A stretch of DNA of 64,000 nt from Bathynomus jamesi (lineage: Eukaryota; Arthropoda; Malacostraca; Isopoda; Cirolanidae): NCBI GenBank assembly GCA_023014485.1, contig JAJOZX010000198.1, forward strand, positions 380,501-444,500. Reading direction: 5' to 3'. Both the position numbers and the translations under genes were made by a program. Below are positions 45,952 to 56,517 of the stretch, piece after piece. Positions within the stretch are counted from its first letter, which is position 1; each line of letters opens with the position of its first letter. The notes under the pieces were generated by a model. It made no database searches. It was given only the letters and a program-made list of their open reading frames with translations, and was not told where the DNA came from.

Positions 45952-46115
45952 AGCTCCAGTAGCTTAATGGATAACACCATTTCACACTAAGCCAAGTGAT
46001 GACACTGAGGTCAGGGGCTTGACTCCCTATGATGCTGGCTAATGATAATTAATTCAAGATTTAGTGCAGTAGGCTGCGTTCGTCTGGCTCTAGCGCTGTT
46101 AATTTCTAGCCCTCC
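45952..46115 (+). mobile_element. tRNA-derived SINE, copy 1
   Basis: A-box-like TAGCTTAATGGATAAC at 45959 and B-box-like GGGGCTTGACTCCC at 46014 have tRNA spacing. The body after it (GATGCTGGCTAATGATAATT ... TAGCGCTGTT) is shared with the two copies at 48938 and 49066. Confidence 0.65.
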
Positions 46116-46492
46116 TGACTATTGTAAACACACAAACTCAGTGATCTTATGTCAATCCAAATAAAATGTATTTGTAAATAGGTTAATTAACGAAATCTAG
46201 GTTAGATTAGACGAGAGAAATTCGATCGCTGAACTTGTCATTTCTGGATAATTCGATCAGAAGTGTTGAAACACCAACAAATTCCTTTATTCGACTGTCA
46301 TCGAGAATTCCCCACTTACTGCCTCTATTTCAGCAGAACTGTGCTGAGAAACACTTACTAAAAGAACAATTTAATTTAGGCGAATCGTAGATTGATTAGA
46401 TCATTACAAATGCAATAAATTACAAATATTGAATATGGATATTTGAGGGATTTTATACAACTGCTATTAAACCATTTCGGCGTGGTATATGG

Positions 46493-46942
46493 CAAGGATT
46501 CCTAACCTTTTTCGGTCGATGTACCACGTTTTACCACCATGCCTTTGTAAGTACCACCATTAAGGAAGGAAGGAAGGAACATACACCTACCACCTAATCA
46601 AAACCGTAAATGTTCAGTCTTGAATTTTCAGCTTTTTCTATGACGTTATATTTATTCTAATGATATTCATTGACATTTGCACCGAATCAAAATCCTGATT
46701 TTGATCTTGCATGTTATCATAAAGTAATCTGAAATCTACCTGGATGGTAAATTGGATAGGACGCAAACCCACACTCTGAAAAGTTGTGGGTTATTTTTAT
46801 CTACAAGTCATATTACTTTTGAAAATATGTTAAAAATAAGTATCGATTAGCAAGCTGCGTATATATAAAACGCTCTAGCCGACCACCTAAGTGAGCTCCG
46901 AGTACCTTTGGTAGTATGCGCACCACAGGTTGGGAATCGCTG
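46493..46942. mobile_element. hAT-type MITE
   Basis: The ends are CAAGGATTCCTAACCT and, inward from the right, CAGCGATTCCCAACCT, the familiar hAT start. Flanking 8-mers GTATATGG and GTCTACGG match at six of eight positions, so the target duplication has aged. It is 450 bases and non-coding, with an AGGA run near 46567. Confidence 0.75.
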
Positions 46943-47246
46943 GTCTACGGTTTTGTTAAATCTGTAGGATGTTCGAAAACATTCCTATTTGAATGACATA
47001 TCTAGTGTTCTATTAGTTCAAAAAGACCAGAATGAGAATATTAAAACTTTTCTCATATTCTGCATGTTGAAACTAATTTGAAAATAATCCAAATAGAACA
47101 AAGGTTTATCATGATAAACACAAGCCTATATATACAGGGTGGGCGGAAAGTAGCTCCCTATTTTGGATTGGTAAGAAAATACGTATATTATCCATTTATT
47201 TCAGAAGAAATAATAAGAAAAGGTAGGCATACATGGTAGGTTTTCT

Positions 47247-47500
47247 CTAAAATTCAATGTGGGCTCCAACTCTTTCCACCAGCTTCTGGAGCAGCCCAGG
47301 AATGGCGTCCACTGACTTTAGCAGGAACTCCGGCGGGATGGAGGACATGACTTCCCGAATTCGGTCCTCCAGTTCTTCCAATGTCCTCGGTTTGGTGCGG
47401 TAGACTTCTTCCTTTACCCACCCCCAAAGAAAGAAGTCGCATGGTGTCAAGTCGGGGCTCCTGGCTGGCCATTCGCTCTTGTTGTCCGTGAGTGACTGGA
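47247..47500 (-). pseudogene. Mariner-like transposase 3' end, left arm
   Basis: The frame reads EWPARSPDLTPCDFFLWGWV and VYRTKPRTLEELEDRIREVM, then a tail ending RVGAHIEF with a stop at 47247. It holds the third catalytic Asp region only. Confidence 0.8.
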
Positions 47501-47559
47501 TGCCCACTTCCCTGGGCGTTGGATGGGTCGTCGTGGTCCACATCAATGGCCAGCCAGGA

Positions 47560-47770
47560 GCCCCGACTTGACACCGTGCGACTTCTTTCTTTGGGGTCGG
47601 TAAAGGAAGAAGTCTACCGCACCAAACCGAGGACATTGGAAGAACTGGAGGACCGAATTCGGGAAGTCATGTCCTCCATCCCGCCGGAGTTCCTGCTAAA
47701 GTCAGTGGACGCCATTCCTGGGCGGCTCCAGAAGCTGGTGGAAAGAGTTGGAGCCCACATTGAATTTTAG
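47560..47770 (+). pseudogene. Mariner-like transposase 3' end, right arm
   Basis: The mirror copy has EEVYRTKPRTLEELEDRIRE to the same GAHIEF end. A frame change near 47600 affects the FFLWG block. Confidence 0.8.
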
Positions 47771-48214
47771 AGAAAACCTACCATGTATGCCTACCTTTTC
47801 ATATTATTTCTTCTGAAATAAATGGATAATATACGTATTTTTTTACCAATCCAAAATAGGGAGCTACTTTCCGCCCACCCTGTATATATATAATATATAT
47901 ATATATATAGTTTATCTGATCAGATAGACCATTTAAGAAGTACAGAAACATAAAGCAAAATAGTTGCTTCTTTGTGCAACGACATGCAGATAATTCGAAA
48001 TAAATCTGCTCCACAATATTATTAGACGAATTTGGTAATTTTTAGGGCAAAGTAATAACTATGTAGAGTCAAAGGTAATTCTCCTGGGGTTTTTAGACTT
48101 CAAAGTTCTTCAGGACAGAAGCAGTAGATGGACGATCTCTGTACTAATGAAACTTCTTCCATAGTAGTTCATCACTATTACAAGAAAATATATTTATTAA
48201 ATAATATAGATAGA

Positions 48215-48215
48215 T

Positions 48216-48306
<91 letters not shown>

Positions 48307-48312
48307 GAGAGT
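48215..48312. repeat. (GA)n microsatellite, about 98 bases
   Basis: Nearly pure GA repeats with one GGG interruption. Such purine tracts can form triplex DNA. Confidence 0.97.
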
Positions 48313-48937
48313 TGTATGAAGTCAGGTTTGTATCCAATATAACTATCAGTATTTACATACTAAATACGAAATGATGGTAAGTGTATGAATAAGAAAAGGA
48401 GGTTTCTGACACAATCGTACACGAATATACATCACCTGAGGCATTAAATATTAGTTTTCGAATAAAGTCGTGGACGATACAATGGTCTCGAATTCAATCA
48501 CTCTCTCTCATTTCAAATTTCCCAAATTTCAAGAAATTTTGCAAATTTCGGAGATTTGATGTATTTCGAATTTCCTTTACCTCAATAAGTTCATTTGAAA
48601 GGAATGGAAACGCATCTCCACAAAGGAGAATATAATATTTTCATTCACTGAAAATTGCACCTTTTTGTACTATATACATACAATATATAAAAGTTAATTT
48701 GCAGAGATTTTTTGAAAACATTCCATTTTGAAAAAGGCGTTTATTTTTTATGTAAAAAAATACTTGATAAATTTTTTAAGTGCTCACGTGCTTAAAAAGT
48801 GTACATAATATCCTTTATGATCGTAATTTGTTTAGAGAAATACTACTAACATGGAGGTAAATGGTTTGTAAAACTTAATCACACGTAAATGTTCTACTTA
48901 CTAGTTTTCCTTTCCAATAATGATCAGTGAGGAAACT
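48313..48937. other. AT-rich intergenic DNA, nothing recognised
   Basis: No supported frame or element end is seen. Confidence 0.5.
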
Positions 48938-49045
48938 CAGAAACTGGCGCAGTGTTCAGGACAGACTAATGGGGCCCATTGTACTAATTCCTGGATTATT
49001 ATTAACCAGCACTATCGGGAATCGACCCCCCGATCTCAGTGTCTT
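48938..49045 (-). mobile_element. tRNA-derived SINE, copy 2, head-to-head with copy 3
   Basis: On the minus strand a B-box-like GGTCGATTCCCG near 49030 leads into GTGCTGGTTAATAATAAT and a body ending GAACACTGCGCCAG. This matches the SINE at 45952 and the adjacent plus copy. Confidence 0.6.
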
Positions 49046-49065
49046 CTCTTTGATTACGGGAAAAC

Positions 49066-49195
49066 GGTATGACATAGCTCAGTAAGTCCGGGGCTCGACT
49101 CCCAGTGGTGCTGGTAATAATATTAATGCAAGAGTTAGCACAATGGGCCGCATTACTTAGCCTGAGCGCTGTTCCACTTTCTGTCTTCTTTTTCT
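49066..49195 (+). mobile_element. tRNA-derived SINE, copy 3
   Basis: A-box-like ACATAGCTCAGTAAG and B-box-like GGGCTCGACTCCC (49090-49102) are closely spaced, then GTGGTGCTGGTAATAATATT and TGAGCGCTGTTCCAC. It is related to 45952 and to the inverted neighbour. Confidence 0.65.
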
Positions 49196-49444
49196 ACGGG
49201 AGCTTGCGAGAAGATTTCGTAGCGACCCTAGTTTCCCGAGCAAGCGATTATAGTTGGTTGGTTGATATGATCCGTTTAACTGCAGATTACAGAATAACCA
49301 GATAGAACACTAAAGAGGGTTAGGTTAGGGTTAACTATCGGGTGCTGACTTTCCTTTCCTTCTCTATATTCTCCCCCCACCTTCCCCCAAGAAAATATCC
49401 AGTTACAATAGACCTTCACAAACAAATATTTTCGTATTGGATAC

Positions 49445-49705
49445 ACGCCAGAATATGCCTTAGTGGTAGAACGCTAAGTCATTCGAGTCTCGAATCAGAC
49501 TTTAGATTTCAGTGAATAATGTACTTCTCTCGGCTATGTCGTGGCCATGTCGCGGCACCGCTGCCCTTCAGCGAAGTTAAGTGACATTGAGTCTGGATAA
49601 CAGTTAGATGGGTGACCCTTCCTTTGTGTCCAGATGATGTAGCGACCCGTGGTTCGGATCCCACGTAAAGCTGTAGGTTCCCTGCGTCAAATGATCTTTG
49701 CCGTT
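49445..49705 (+). mobile_element. 5S-rRNA-derived (SINE3-like) segment with tRNA-like parts
   Basis: At 49567-49618 the sequence GCGAAGTTAAGTGACATTGA and CAGTTAGATGGGTGACC follows the internal promoter region of 5S rRNA (GAAATTAAGCAGC ... GTTAGTACTTAGATGGG.GACC). Then come a B-box-like GTGGTTCGGATCCCAC (49649-49664) and a tail, AAAGCTGTAGGTTCCCTGCG. A tRNA-like A and B box also precede it (49452-49496). The 5S core is too degenerate to be a gene. Confidence 0.6.
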
Positions 49706-50642
49706 AAGAAGGTTAAATAATCTCAAACATTACTGTTATTCACTTTTAAATAAAGGTTATTTAATTGTATATGTTCATATTTACAGAAATATCATTTTCA
49801 AATACATGTGAATCAAATTTTTTTTCAGAAGTCTGCGCGCTCTTTGCATTATTGGAACCTAACTATTTTTAACCCTCAAACTACTGAGTTAGGTTGGAAT
49901 ACGTTCGCACACGTACGTGTTTAGGAGTTTAAGGGTTAAAGAAAGGTTATTCTTCATTTTCCTTATAAAGTGTTTGATGCGACAACTACGACCTCTATGC
50001 TTATCAGTTCTGACTTGAAATTGGCTAGCCATTTTGCCAATCTAAGATGAATTGCATTCATCGCAATTACAGTAGAACAATTGATGACGAAAGAGGGCGT
50101 ATCAGTCGCACCCAAAACCTAATTCTTTGCCTTATGCATTCTAATAAGAGAACTCATGCATATGGTGAAGGTCACCCAATAAAAAGTGACACCTTAAAAA
50201 TAATTTGTAAAGGGGACGAACGTGATAGCCATCTTTGAGAAACAATTCATTTTTTCAGAAGAAATCTAGAATTAAAATGCCTCTCCATATTTTAAATATT
50301 TTACGATGAATTTTTAACAAAAAATTCTTAACTCTGATATTTTTTATAGTATAGTAATTTTACACACTTTAAATTACGTACAGTTGTCCGCATATGTAAT
50401 GTTCCTCGCCTCACAGGCGACTCCGTACATGTGGCAACGCAGCAGTGTTAGTCACGGTACCCCAACTGGGGGAAGGTGGGATGGAGGGGGACAACCGAGT
50501 CCAAGTCTGTGTTCATAAAGATAAACAATTAACATGATCGTGAACAGCGTTGAACTCCATGTAGTTTACTAGTTTTATACAGTAATAAGGTTCCATTATG
50601 ACTACTGCAAATCTATATGAACAGCTACAACAATAGAACTTT
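49706..50642. other. AT-rich intergenic DNA, nothing recognised
   Basis: A 63-codon frame at 50047 has no family motif. A short G-rich stretch lies at 50463-50495. Confidence 0.5.
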
Positions 50643-50853
50643 TGGATCACCTGAAGATCAGGGCCCCCAGCCTTCTCTAATTAGCCTTATAAGGCTAACT
50701 AACGAAAATATCACGCCTAACCTAACCAATCGTCGTTAAGTCAACTGTACGCCCGTGACGATTGGTTAGGTTAGGTCGTGATATTTTCGTTAGTTAGCCT
50801 TATATAGCTAACTAAAGGAGGCTGGGGGCCCTGATCTCCAGGTGATCCGAACT
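50643..50853. mobile_element. 210-base foldback MITE containing TTAGG
   Basis: Arms of about 95 bases pair almost throughout. Both ends carry GGATCACCTG ... CAGGTGATCC, and the inner part has AACCTAACCAATCGTC mirrored by GACGATTGGTTAGGTT. The loop is about 25 bases. It is non-coding. Confidence 0.8.
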
Positions 50854-50867
50854 TTTTATATACTAGT

Positions 50868-51485
50868 GAATGCGAAATGTTCGCCTGCAGGAAATTTTCG
50901 CGTTTTTCACGTAGGCTATAGTTTACGCGAAAATATCCAGCAGGCGAAAATTTCACAACTTAAACTATTCTTTGGAAGAGAGTAAGAAAATAAAACTTAG
51001 ATCATTAAAATACTTCATTTGAAAAGTACAATAAATTCAGTATATTGTAAAGTAAAAGCAGTGAAAACATTTTAAATTATACTCTATTATTACTGTATAA
51101 CAAGAATGTCATGAATGCCGCTAATTTCCCAACCCTTCCGAATGGTCTCCCTCATTTTGTGTAGGTTATCCCATGCAGAGACAATCCATTTCGCATGAAT
51201 AAGTTTCAGTGTAGAGAGTTTCAAATGTATCTTACTGAGAGATTCATTTACGTTGAGTGCTGCTGAAACTTCATCCGCATACTAAGAGGTAAAACTTGCC
51301 TTGATATACGACCTCAACCTCGACCAAATACAATCCAGAATAAATGTCGTCATTCATGACGCCATTTTAATCTGCAAGATTATAACTAGCAACTGTTGAC
51401 CGCGAAATTATGATGCCGCGAACTCGTTCAAGGATATGAAAGAACGAAAATTTGCTGCCGCGAAATTAACTTGGTTTACAGTATA
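50868..51485. repeat. Possible decayed DNA element with inverted ends
   Basis: A hairpin with TTCGCCTGCAGG ... CAGCAGGCGAA lies at 50880-50950. Near 51390-51480 CCGCGAAATTA and TGCCGCGAAATTAAC recur beside GGTTTACAGTA, similar in style to the left hairpin (GTTTACGCGAAAAT). They may be the two ends of one old element, but I could not align them well. Confidence 0.35.
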
Positions 51486-51639
51486 CAGTATATACTTATA
51501 AATTCATACAATATTACACTAATGTTTGTGAAATGACGTTGATGGGCCAAACCGAGGTGTTGACATGGTTACTGGTATGATCTATGTTCATACCATATTT
51601 CTACACCGTATGATGAACACCGACTCTGAAAATGAATCC

Positions 51640-52520
51640 AGCTCAAGGTAAAATTGCACTCACGGCCGTCTTCGGTGTTGGCGACAGGACAACACGAGTT
51701 ATGCCCACCAAAACATTTACGAAGTTGCACGGAGTGGACACGTGACGGCGAATGTGTGGGGATGGATGCACTTGCAAGGACTAGGAGAGCTGACTGAGAT
51801 CCACGGGAGGTTTACAGCAGATCAATATATAGATATCATGGAGTAGGTGATGCTGCCTTCTGTACGCGCGTATGCCTTGCCCTATCCTGAGCAAATTATA
51901 TTTATGCAGGTATGTTGTATTTGTGTGTTATAGAATATTATACTATTACTAGAGTAAGATTTATGTATTACACGCATTTGTATGTCCGGTTTCCACATTT
52001 ACATAGGACGAATAATGGTCATAAAATTGTTCTTTAACTCTTTCAGTACTATGACAACACTTTAGGATTTTATTCTGGATAACTGCAGACTGTATTGTTT
52101 GTATAACGGCGCCAATTACATTTAGCTGAGCGAAATCCCTAATACATAGGGGTTAAAACCTATCTTGATTAGTGGGTTACTGATGAAGCGTATGGATGAG
52201 ATATAATTTTACTTTTAATATTTAAAATCCATTTGCAAGACAACTCTCCCATCCACACCGCCAGGATTGTTAAAAGGTGGTTTGAGGAGCAGCGAAATCT
52301 AGAATTACTGGACTGGCCTAGTAAGGGGTGTGACCTCAACCCCATTGAGAACTGTGGTGGAAAGTTGTGAACTCGTGGGAGCCTGGGCTGGAGCAGACCA
52401 GCCGTCAGCTGCTGGATCACACTATGACTGAGTGGGAGATGTTCTGAAGGAACCCACACATTATACATAACCATGTTGCATCTATGCCATACAGATTACA
52501 AGACGTAATAGACAATAATG
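51640..52520 (+). pseudogene. Tc1-like transposase remnant, interrupted
   Basis: First block, 51680-51903: NTSYAHQNIYEVARSGHVTA, NVWGWMHLQGLGEL and YALPYPEQIIFMQ. Second block, 52234-52520: DNSPIHTARIVKRWFEEQ, DWPSKGCDLNPIEN and LQDVIDNNGGW. D to E spacing is 35, close to the DD34E of Tc1. The blocks should be continuous, since Gln is normally followed by Asp-Asn, but 330 AT-rich bases separate them. These begin GTATGT and end TTTGCAAG, so they could be an intron or an insertion. A TAG near 51845 and a shift near 52360 show decay. Confidence 0.75.
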
Positions 52521-52700
52521 GGGGATGGATCAAATACTAACTATGAACCAGGTATAGCTGTGCCATTTATGTTAATCTATGGCAAATTGTGAGCATTTTG
52601 TTTGACTTTATCATTTTGTATGATAAGCTATTTAGTAAAATATTTTCAACCATTGCATATCTGTTGTAATAAAGAATTGGTGTTTTATTGTATATATATA

Positions 52701-53487
52701 TCGAATCGGCAAAAAAGAAGGGAGACCTTTAAATCCTTCATATCTCGGCAAGTACGGTATATAGAACCATGAAATTTTAGTATGTTAGTACTAGATAATT
52801 TTATGGTTTGTATGCCATCTTTTAGCATTTTAGCTGAGAAATTGGATTTATGGTGAATATTCCAGAAAAATCTTGCTGATCGTAGGTTCAAGTTGATAAT
52901 TAAATAACGTAAGCCAACTGCAGGAGGTTTGGACAAGCTTCACAAGAAAATCGATAAAATAGAATATATCAAAAGAATACCAGGTAGCGGTCTTAAATTT
53001 GGCCACCAAACAGTCCTGATTTAAATCCTCTCGATTACGTCCTTTGGGAAAATTTGTTACAGAGAATTTATCGAGTCAAAGTACGAAATGTCGCTCATTA
53101 ACGACAGCTTCTTCTGGAAAAATGGGATGAGCTACCACAAGAACAAATCAATAAAGCTATAGATGAGTTCCGTCCTAAACTGAAAAAGTTTGTAGAAGTT
53201 CGTGGTAAACATATCGAGCATTTTTTTAACATCAAGGTAGCACCATATGTGAGTACTTTGTAACTTTTTATCTGCACATACAATGCAGTAGTAGTGTAAA
53301 TGGAGAATTTCCAGTGGCATAAAGAAATGTTCAATAAATCCGAAATTTTTATTAGTTTTCTTTGAAATCCGCTCATCGTATAGGAAATTAACTTAGTTGT
53401 GGGGTGTGAAACAAATATTGAAATCTGACTATAACTTTGAATTTTACAGACATAGTTCGAGGTCTCCCTTTTTGTTTGCCGACCCGA
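52701..53487 (+). mobile_element. Internally deleted mariner-like element
   Basis: The ends TCGAATCGGCAAAAAAGAAG and, inward from the right, TCGGGTCGGCAAACAAAAAG both continue with GGGAGACCT. TA repeats lie on both sides. Only the transposase C-terminus remains. Confidence 0.8.
52998..53262 (+). pseudogene. Mariner-like transposase C-terminus
   Basis: The frame reads PPNSPDLNPLDYVLWENLLQ, then after a TAA near 53098 QLLLEKWDELPQEQINKAID and VEVRGKHIEHFFN. The NSPDLNPLDY block carries the third catalytic Asp. The other two are absent. Confidence 0.8.
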
Positions 53488-53993
53488 TATATTCCTTGTT
53501 AAGATCTAATATTTCAGCATTGATAATGCGATAGGAAATCTGGAAAACATTAATGGGTTTATCTGTCCATCGTGATTAAATCATTATCTCTCAACATTGA
53601 TAAGACAAACACAATCTGGAAACACTATTAATATAATAGACATCAGCCACAAACCGGTGGTGATATCCTGCTTCATGCAACCGTCACTTACGGTTTTTAC
53701 TGACACGCCCATTTGTAGTCTCTCCTGGACGGCAACAGCAAATAACCATGTCAACACCACGGTTTGGCCCATCAACGTCATTTCACAAACATTAGTATAA
53801 TAGTGTATGAATTTATAAGTATATATAAATATGTTTATGTTAGTATAACCGTGGATTATGTGATTTTGATAATCAGTTACTGTTATTCAGATCGAAACTG
53901 TTAACAAGTTCTTTGTGTAACAATTGAGAAGCCATTTTCCACTTATTCTCTCTGCCCCTCTACCTCGCTCTCTCTCACATTGTCTCAATGTCA
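53488..53993. other. Intergenic DNA, nothing recognised
   Basis: Short open frames on both strands lack family motifs. Confidence 0.45.
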
Positions 53994-54020
53994 ATATATA
54001 TATATATATATATATATATA

Positions 54021-54871
54021 ATCGTGTAGGGGGATTCCGATGTAAGGACAAAATCCCCCCTGCGATGAGCTGTTCTGTTGTTTATTTGTTTACCTGCCCT
54101 GGGTGTTCCCAGGGGAACTACGTACGTTGGCAGTACAGTTCGTTCTTTGCAGGCAAGATTTTGCTCCCATATGGGTATTAGTCATAGGACAGGGAAAGTT
54201 TTGTCAAAAAAGGAACAGGCTGCTATTATAAGTCATTCTATGAAGTGTAAGGTTGATATTTCTGTTAACAATTTTAAAATTCTTAAATCATTAAAATGCC
54301 CGTCCTCCCTTCGTATTTACGAATCTTTGTGTATTAAATTTTTGAACTCTAGTTTAAATATTGATTGTAGCTGTTACCCCCTTTATATTAATTAGAGTAA
54401 CTACATATTAAATTTTCCCTCGTGACCCTGTCTCCTTTTCGCTTCAGGTTTTTGTGGCTGTCAAGTGAGCATGGTATGTTGGTTTACTCTTGTGATTTTT
54501 CGTTTAACTTTTATTCCGTTTAACCTTATATTAGTAAAGTGTTTTTAACAATTTTACGTTTGAATGTCTTTAGTTTTAAGTTTTATTTTTATTTTTATTA
54601 CTCATATATTTTTGTCATTTATATAATTTTTTTTTTTTTTACTTTTGATTTGATTTTGGCTTTTGCCCGTTTCTTCTTTGTAAATTTAATTTTTATTCTT
54701 AAAAAGTTTTAATTTTGTACTCTAGATTAGTTTTAGCTCTCGACATTTATATATTTTTTGTCATGTATTAATTTTAGTTTTTATTTATTAGGCCTTGAAA
54801 ATGGGTAGAGTTGCCTGAAACGTCGGCTACAGCCAAATATAATGACATTTTTGCTCTACGTCTTCGTTTTT

Positions 54872-54875
<4 letters not shown>
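54021..54875 (+). mobile_element. 5'-truncated PLE of a second family, between TA tracts
   Basis: A (TA)n tract precedes (53996-54020) and follows it (54876-54919). It contains the GIY-YIG C-terminus, a 400-base 3' region and, at 54794-54824, a CCTTGAAAATG...CCTGAAACGTCGG motif. The latter matches the layout of the array's hammerhead-like motif but has a weak stem. The protein is clearly related to, but diverged from, the array family. Confidence 0.8.
54045..54395 (+). pseudogene. PLE GIY-YIG endonuclease domain fragment
   Basis: CSVVYLFTCPGCSQGNYV (GIY block and cysteine pair) is followed after a one-base shift near 54120 by YVGSTVRSLQARFCSHMGI (YIG block with the catalytic Arg). Next come AAIISHSMKCKVDI and LRIYESLCIKFLN with the late catalytic Glu, and a stop at 54395. 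The RT is absent, as expected for 5' truncation. Confidence 0.85.
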
Positions 54876-54922
<47 letters not shown>

Positions 54923-54954
54923 CAACTCATAGTGGTCCTCTGAGATAATTTTTA

Positions 54955-55145
54955 TGTAATACACAGATTGTGCATGGAACAAGGAACCCTTCTGGGATTT
55001 TAAATCCACTATGGTCCGAATAAGTAATAGTAAATGGCAAATACTAAAGTTTTTCTTTTTCATGATGGAAACCCAACGCGGGCAACGGGGTACCAGCCAA
55101 GAGGCCCCATTTACTTATTCGGACCATAGTGGATTTAATATCTGT
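54955..55145. mobile_element. Foldback MITE, copy 2 of the family at 18700
   Basis: It shares TGCATGGAACAAGGAACCCT, the ACTAAAGTTTTTCTTTTTC core and GATGGAAACCCAACG with the copy at 18700. The arms pair (AAATCCACTATGGTCCGAAT / ATTCGGACCATAGTGGATTT). The right terminal part is missing. Confidence 0.75.
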
Positions 55146-55821
55146 AGGGACAATATTGAGCAGTACTTAATGTATGTCGCTTTTTACTGTTAGCAAAATG
55201 GCAATTTGTTTTAGTACTATGAGATAATTAAATATTAAATTTAGTAGAATATATTTAATAAGAACTGTTAATATGATCCTAAGGTATGTCAAGCGAAGTA
55301 TTTTTTTTTTTGGTTACATTACTTGATCAATTTAGGTTTTATTTTAAATAAAATTATTGTTAAGTAATATTTTGAAAAAATGGGGGCCATATCTTTTTTT
55401 TTGAAGGGGGAACAAAATAAAAGTATTTAAAAAACTTATCCTCCCCCTACCTAACAAAAAGGTCGGATCAATAAAATTTATCAATATATCAATAAAAATA
55501 CCACAGAAAAAAAGGCATTTTTTACATTATTTTTTTTTTAATTTCAATATATATGTTTCTTGGCGGGCATATGCATTATGCTGTATAAAGATCATCAGAG
55601 AAAAAGTAAAAATTTAAATTTTTTATTATCGATGGTACGCGTCATCTCTCCCAAGGACCTAATTTTAGGTTTTTGAATCCTTCGCAGTAATTCGTATTGA
55701 CATATAATCCAAATAAAACTTAAAAGCCATTCGTGTTTGTTTCCTGTCGTAAAATTCATATTTCGAACGCTCGTAAATGTTTACTTTCGAATTTTTACTT
55801 CTATAAAATCGTAGTTTTACT
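55146..55821. other. AT-rich intergenic DNA, nothing recognised
   Basis: Homopolymer A and T runs, with no supported frame. Confidence 0.5.
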
Positions 55822-56025
55822 ACTTGCAACTCAGTGACTCAAAGACATGATAACTATTACTTCCAAAATACTAACTTCACACTTGAAATATCAAGGAGAT
55901 CCCTCTCATACGAAGGAATTGATATGTGGAATAATCTGGAAACAAATTTAAAAGCGAATCTTTGTCAGACAAATTTTAGTATTAAGTTAAAAAAGAAAAT
56001 TTTAGGTGGGTTTTGGTTTCTGTGA
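55822..56025 (+). pseudogene. LINE RT C-terminal remnant
   Basis: The frame reads ISRRSLSYEGIDMWNNLE and then a TNFSIKLKKKIL tail. It follows the end of jockey/CR1-type LINE proteins (RxSxxYxGxxLWNxLP ... FKxxLK). Nothing upstream extends it. Confidence 0.6.
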
Positions 56026-56486
56026 TCATCTTTCCCTCCATTTCCTATTCTTGCATTTCTCCTAAAATAGTTTTGAAAAATGTGTTTAATGTGTAGACTC
56101 CTCTTTTTTTTTAATTAAAAATATTTATCCAATTTGAATTTATGCAAACCAATATTAACCAGTGTATACGAATGAATTATCAATATTTCAACGTATATAA
56201 ATTGTGTATAACGCTAGTAATTATTGGTATAAAAAGTAACTCTCATTGCCTCATATTTGGCAGTTCTAAGATGTAGTACTTATAATATTATGCCCTTTAT
56301 AATTGGATTAGTTCATCGAGTGGCAAACGTAATAAATCGAGCAGCCATGTTGCGGCAGCACTGCAGGTAAACTGCAAAAGTCAAAGTTGATGCATCCAAA
56401 ATTAGACACATCCTGTGTGTCGGTAGCGGGTTTTAGTAAATGTTAATTTCTTCTCTACGTTTCCTTTACCGCTGAAAGTCGTTATA

Positions 56487-56517
<31 letters not shown>

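Larger units (their letters stand above)
47135..47882. mobile_element. Foldback element of a second mariner-like family
   Basis: The ends are CAGGGTGGGCGGAAAGTAGC and its perfect complement, flanked by TA. As in the CAGGGTGTAC family, both arms carry the same transposase 3' end in opposite orientation. The arms meet near 47500-47550. This family is GC-richer and different in sequence, so the foldback arose independently. Confidence 0.85.

Noticed and set aside
48938..49705. Functional tRNA or 5S rRNA genes
   Set aside because: The promoter boxes are recognisable but no intact cloverleaf or 5S secondary structure could be drawn. SINE relics explain them better.
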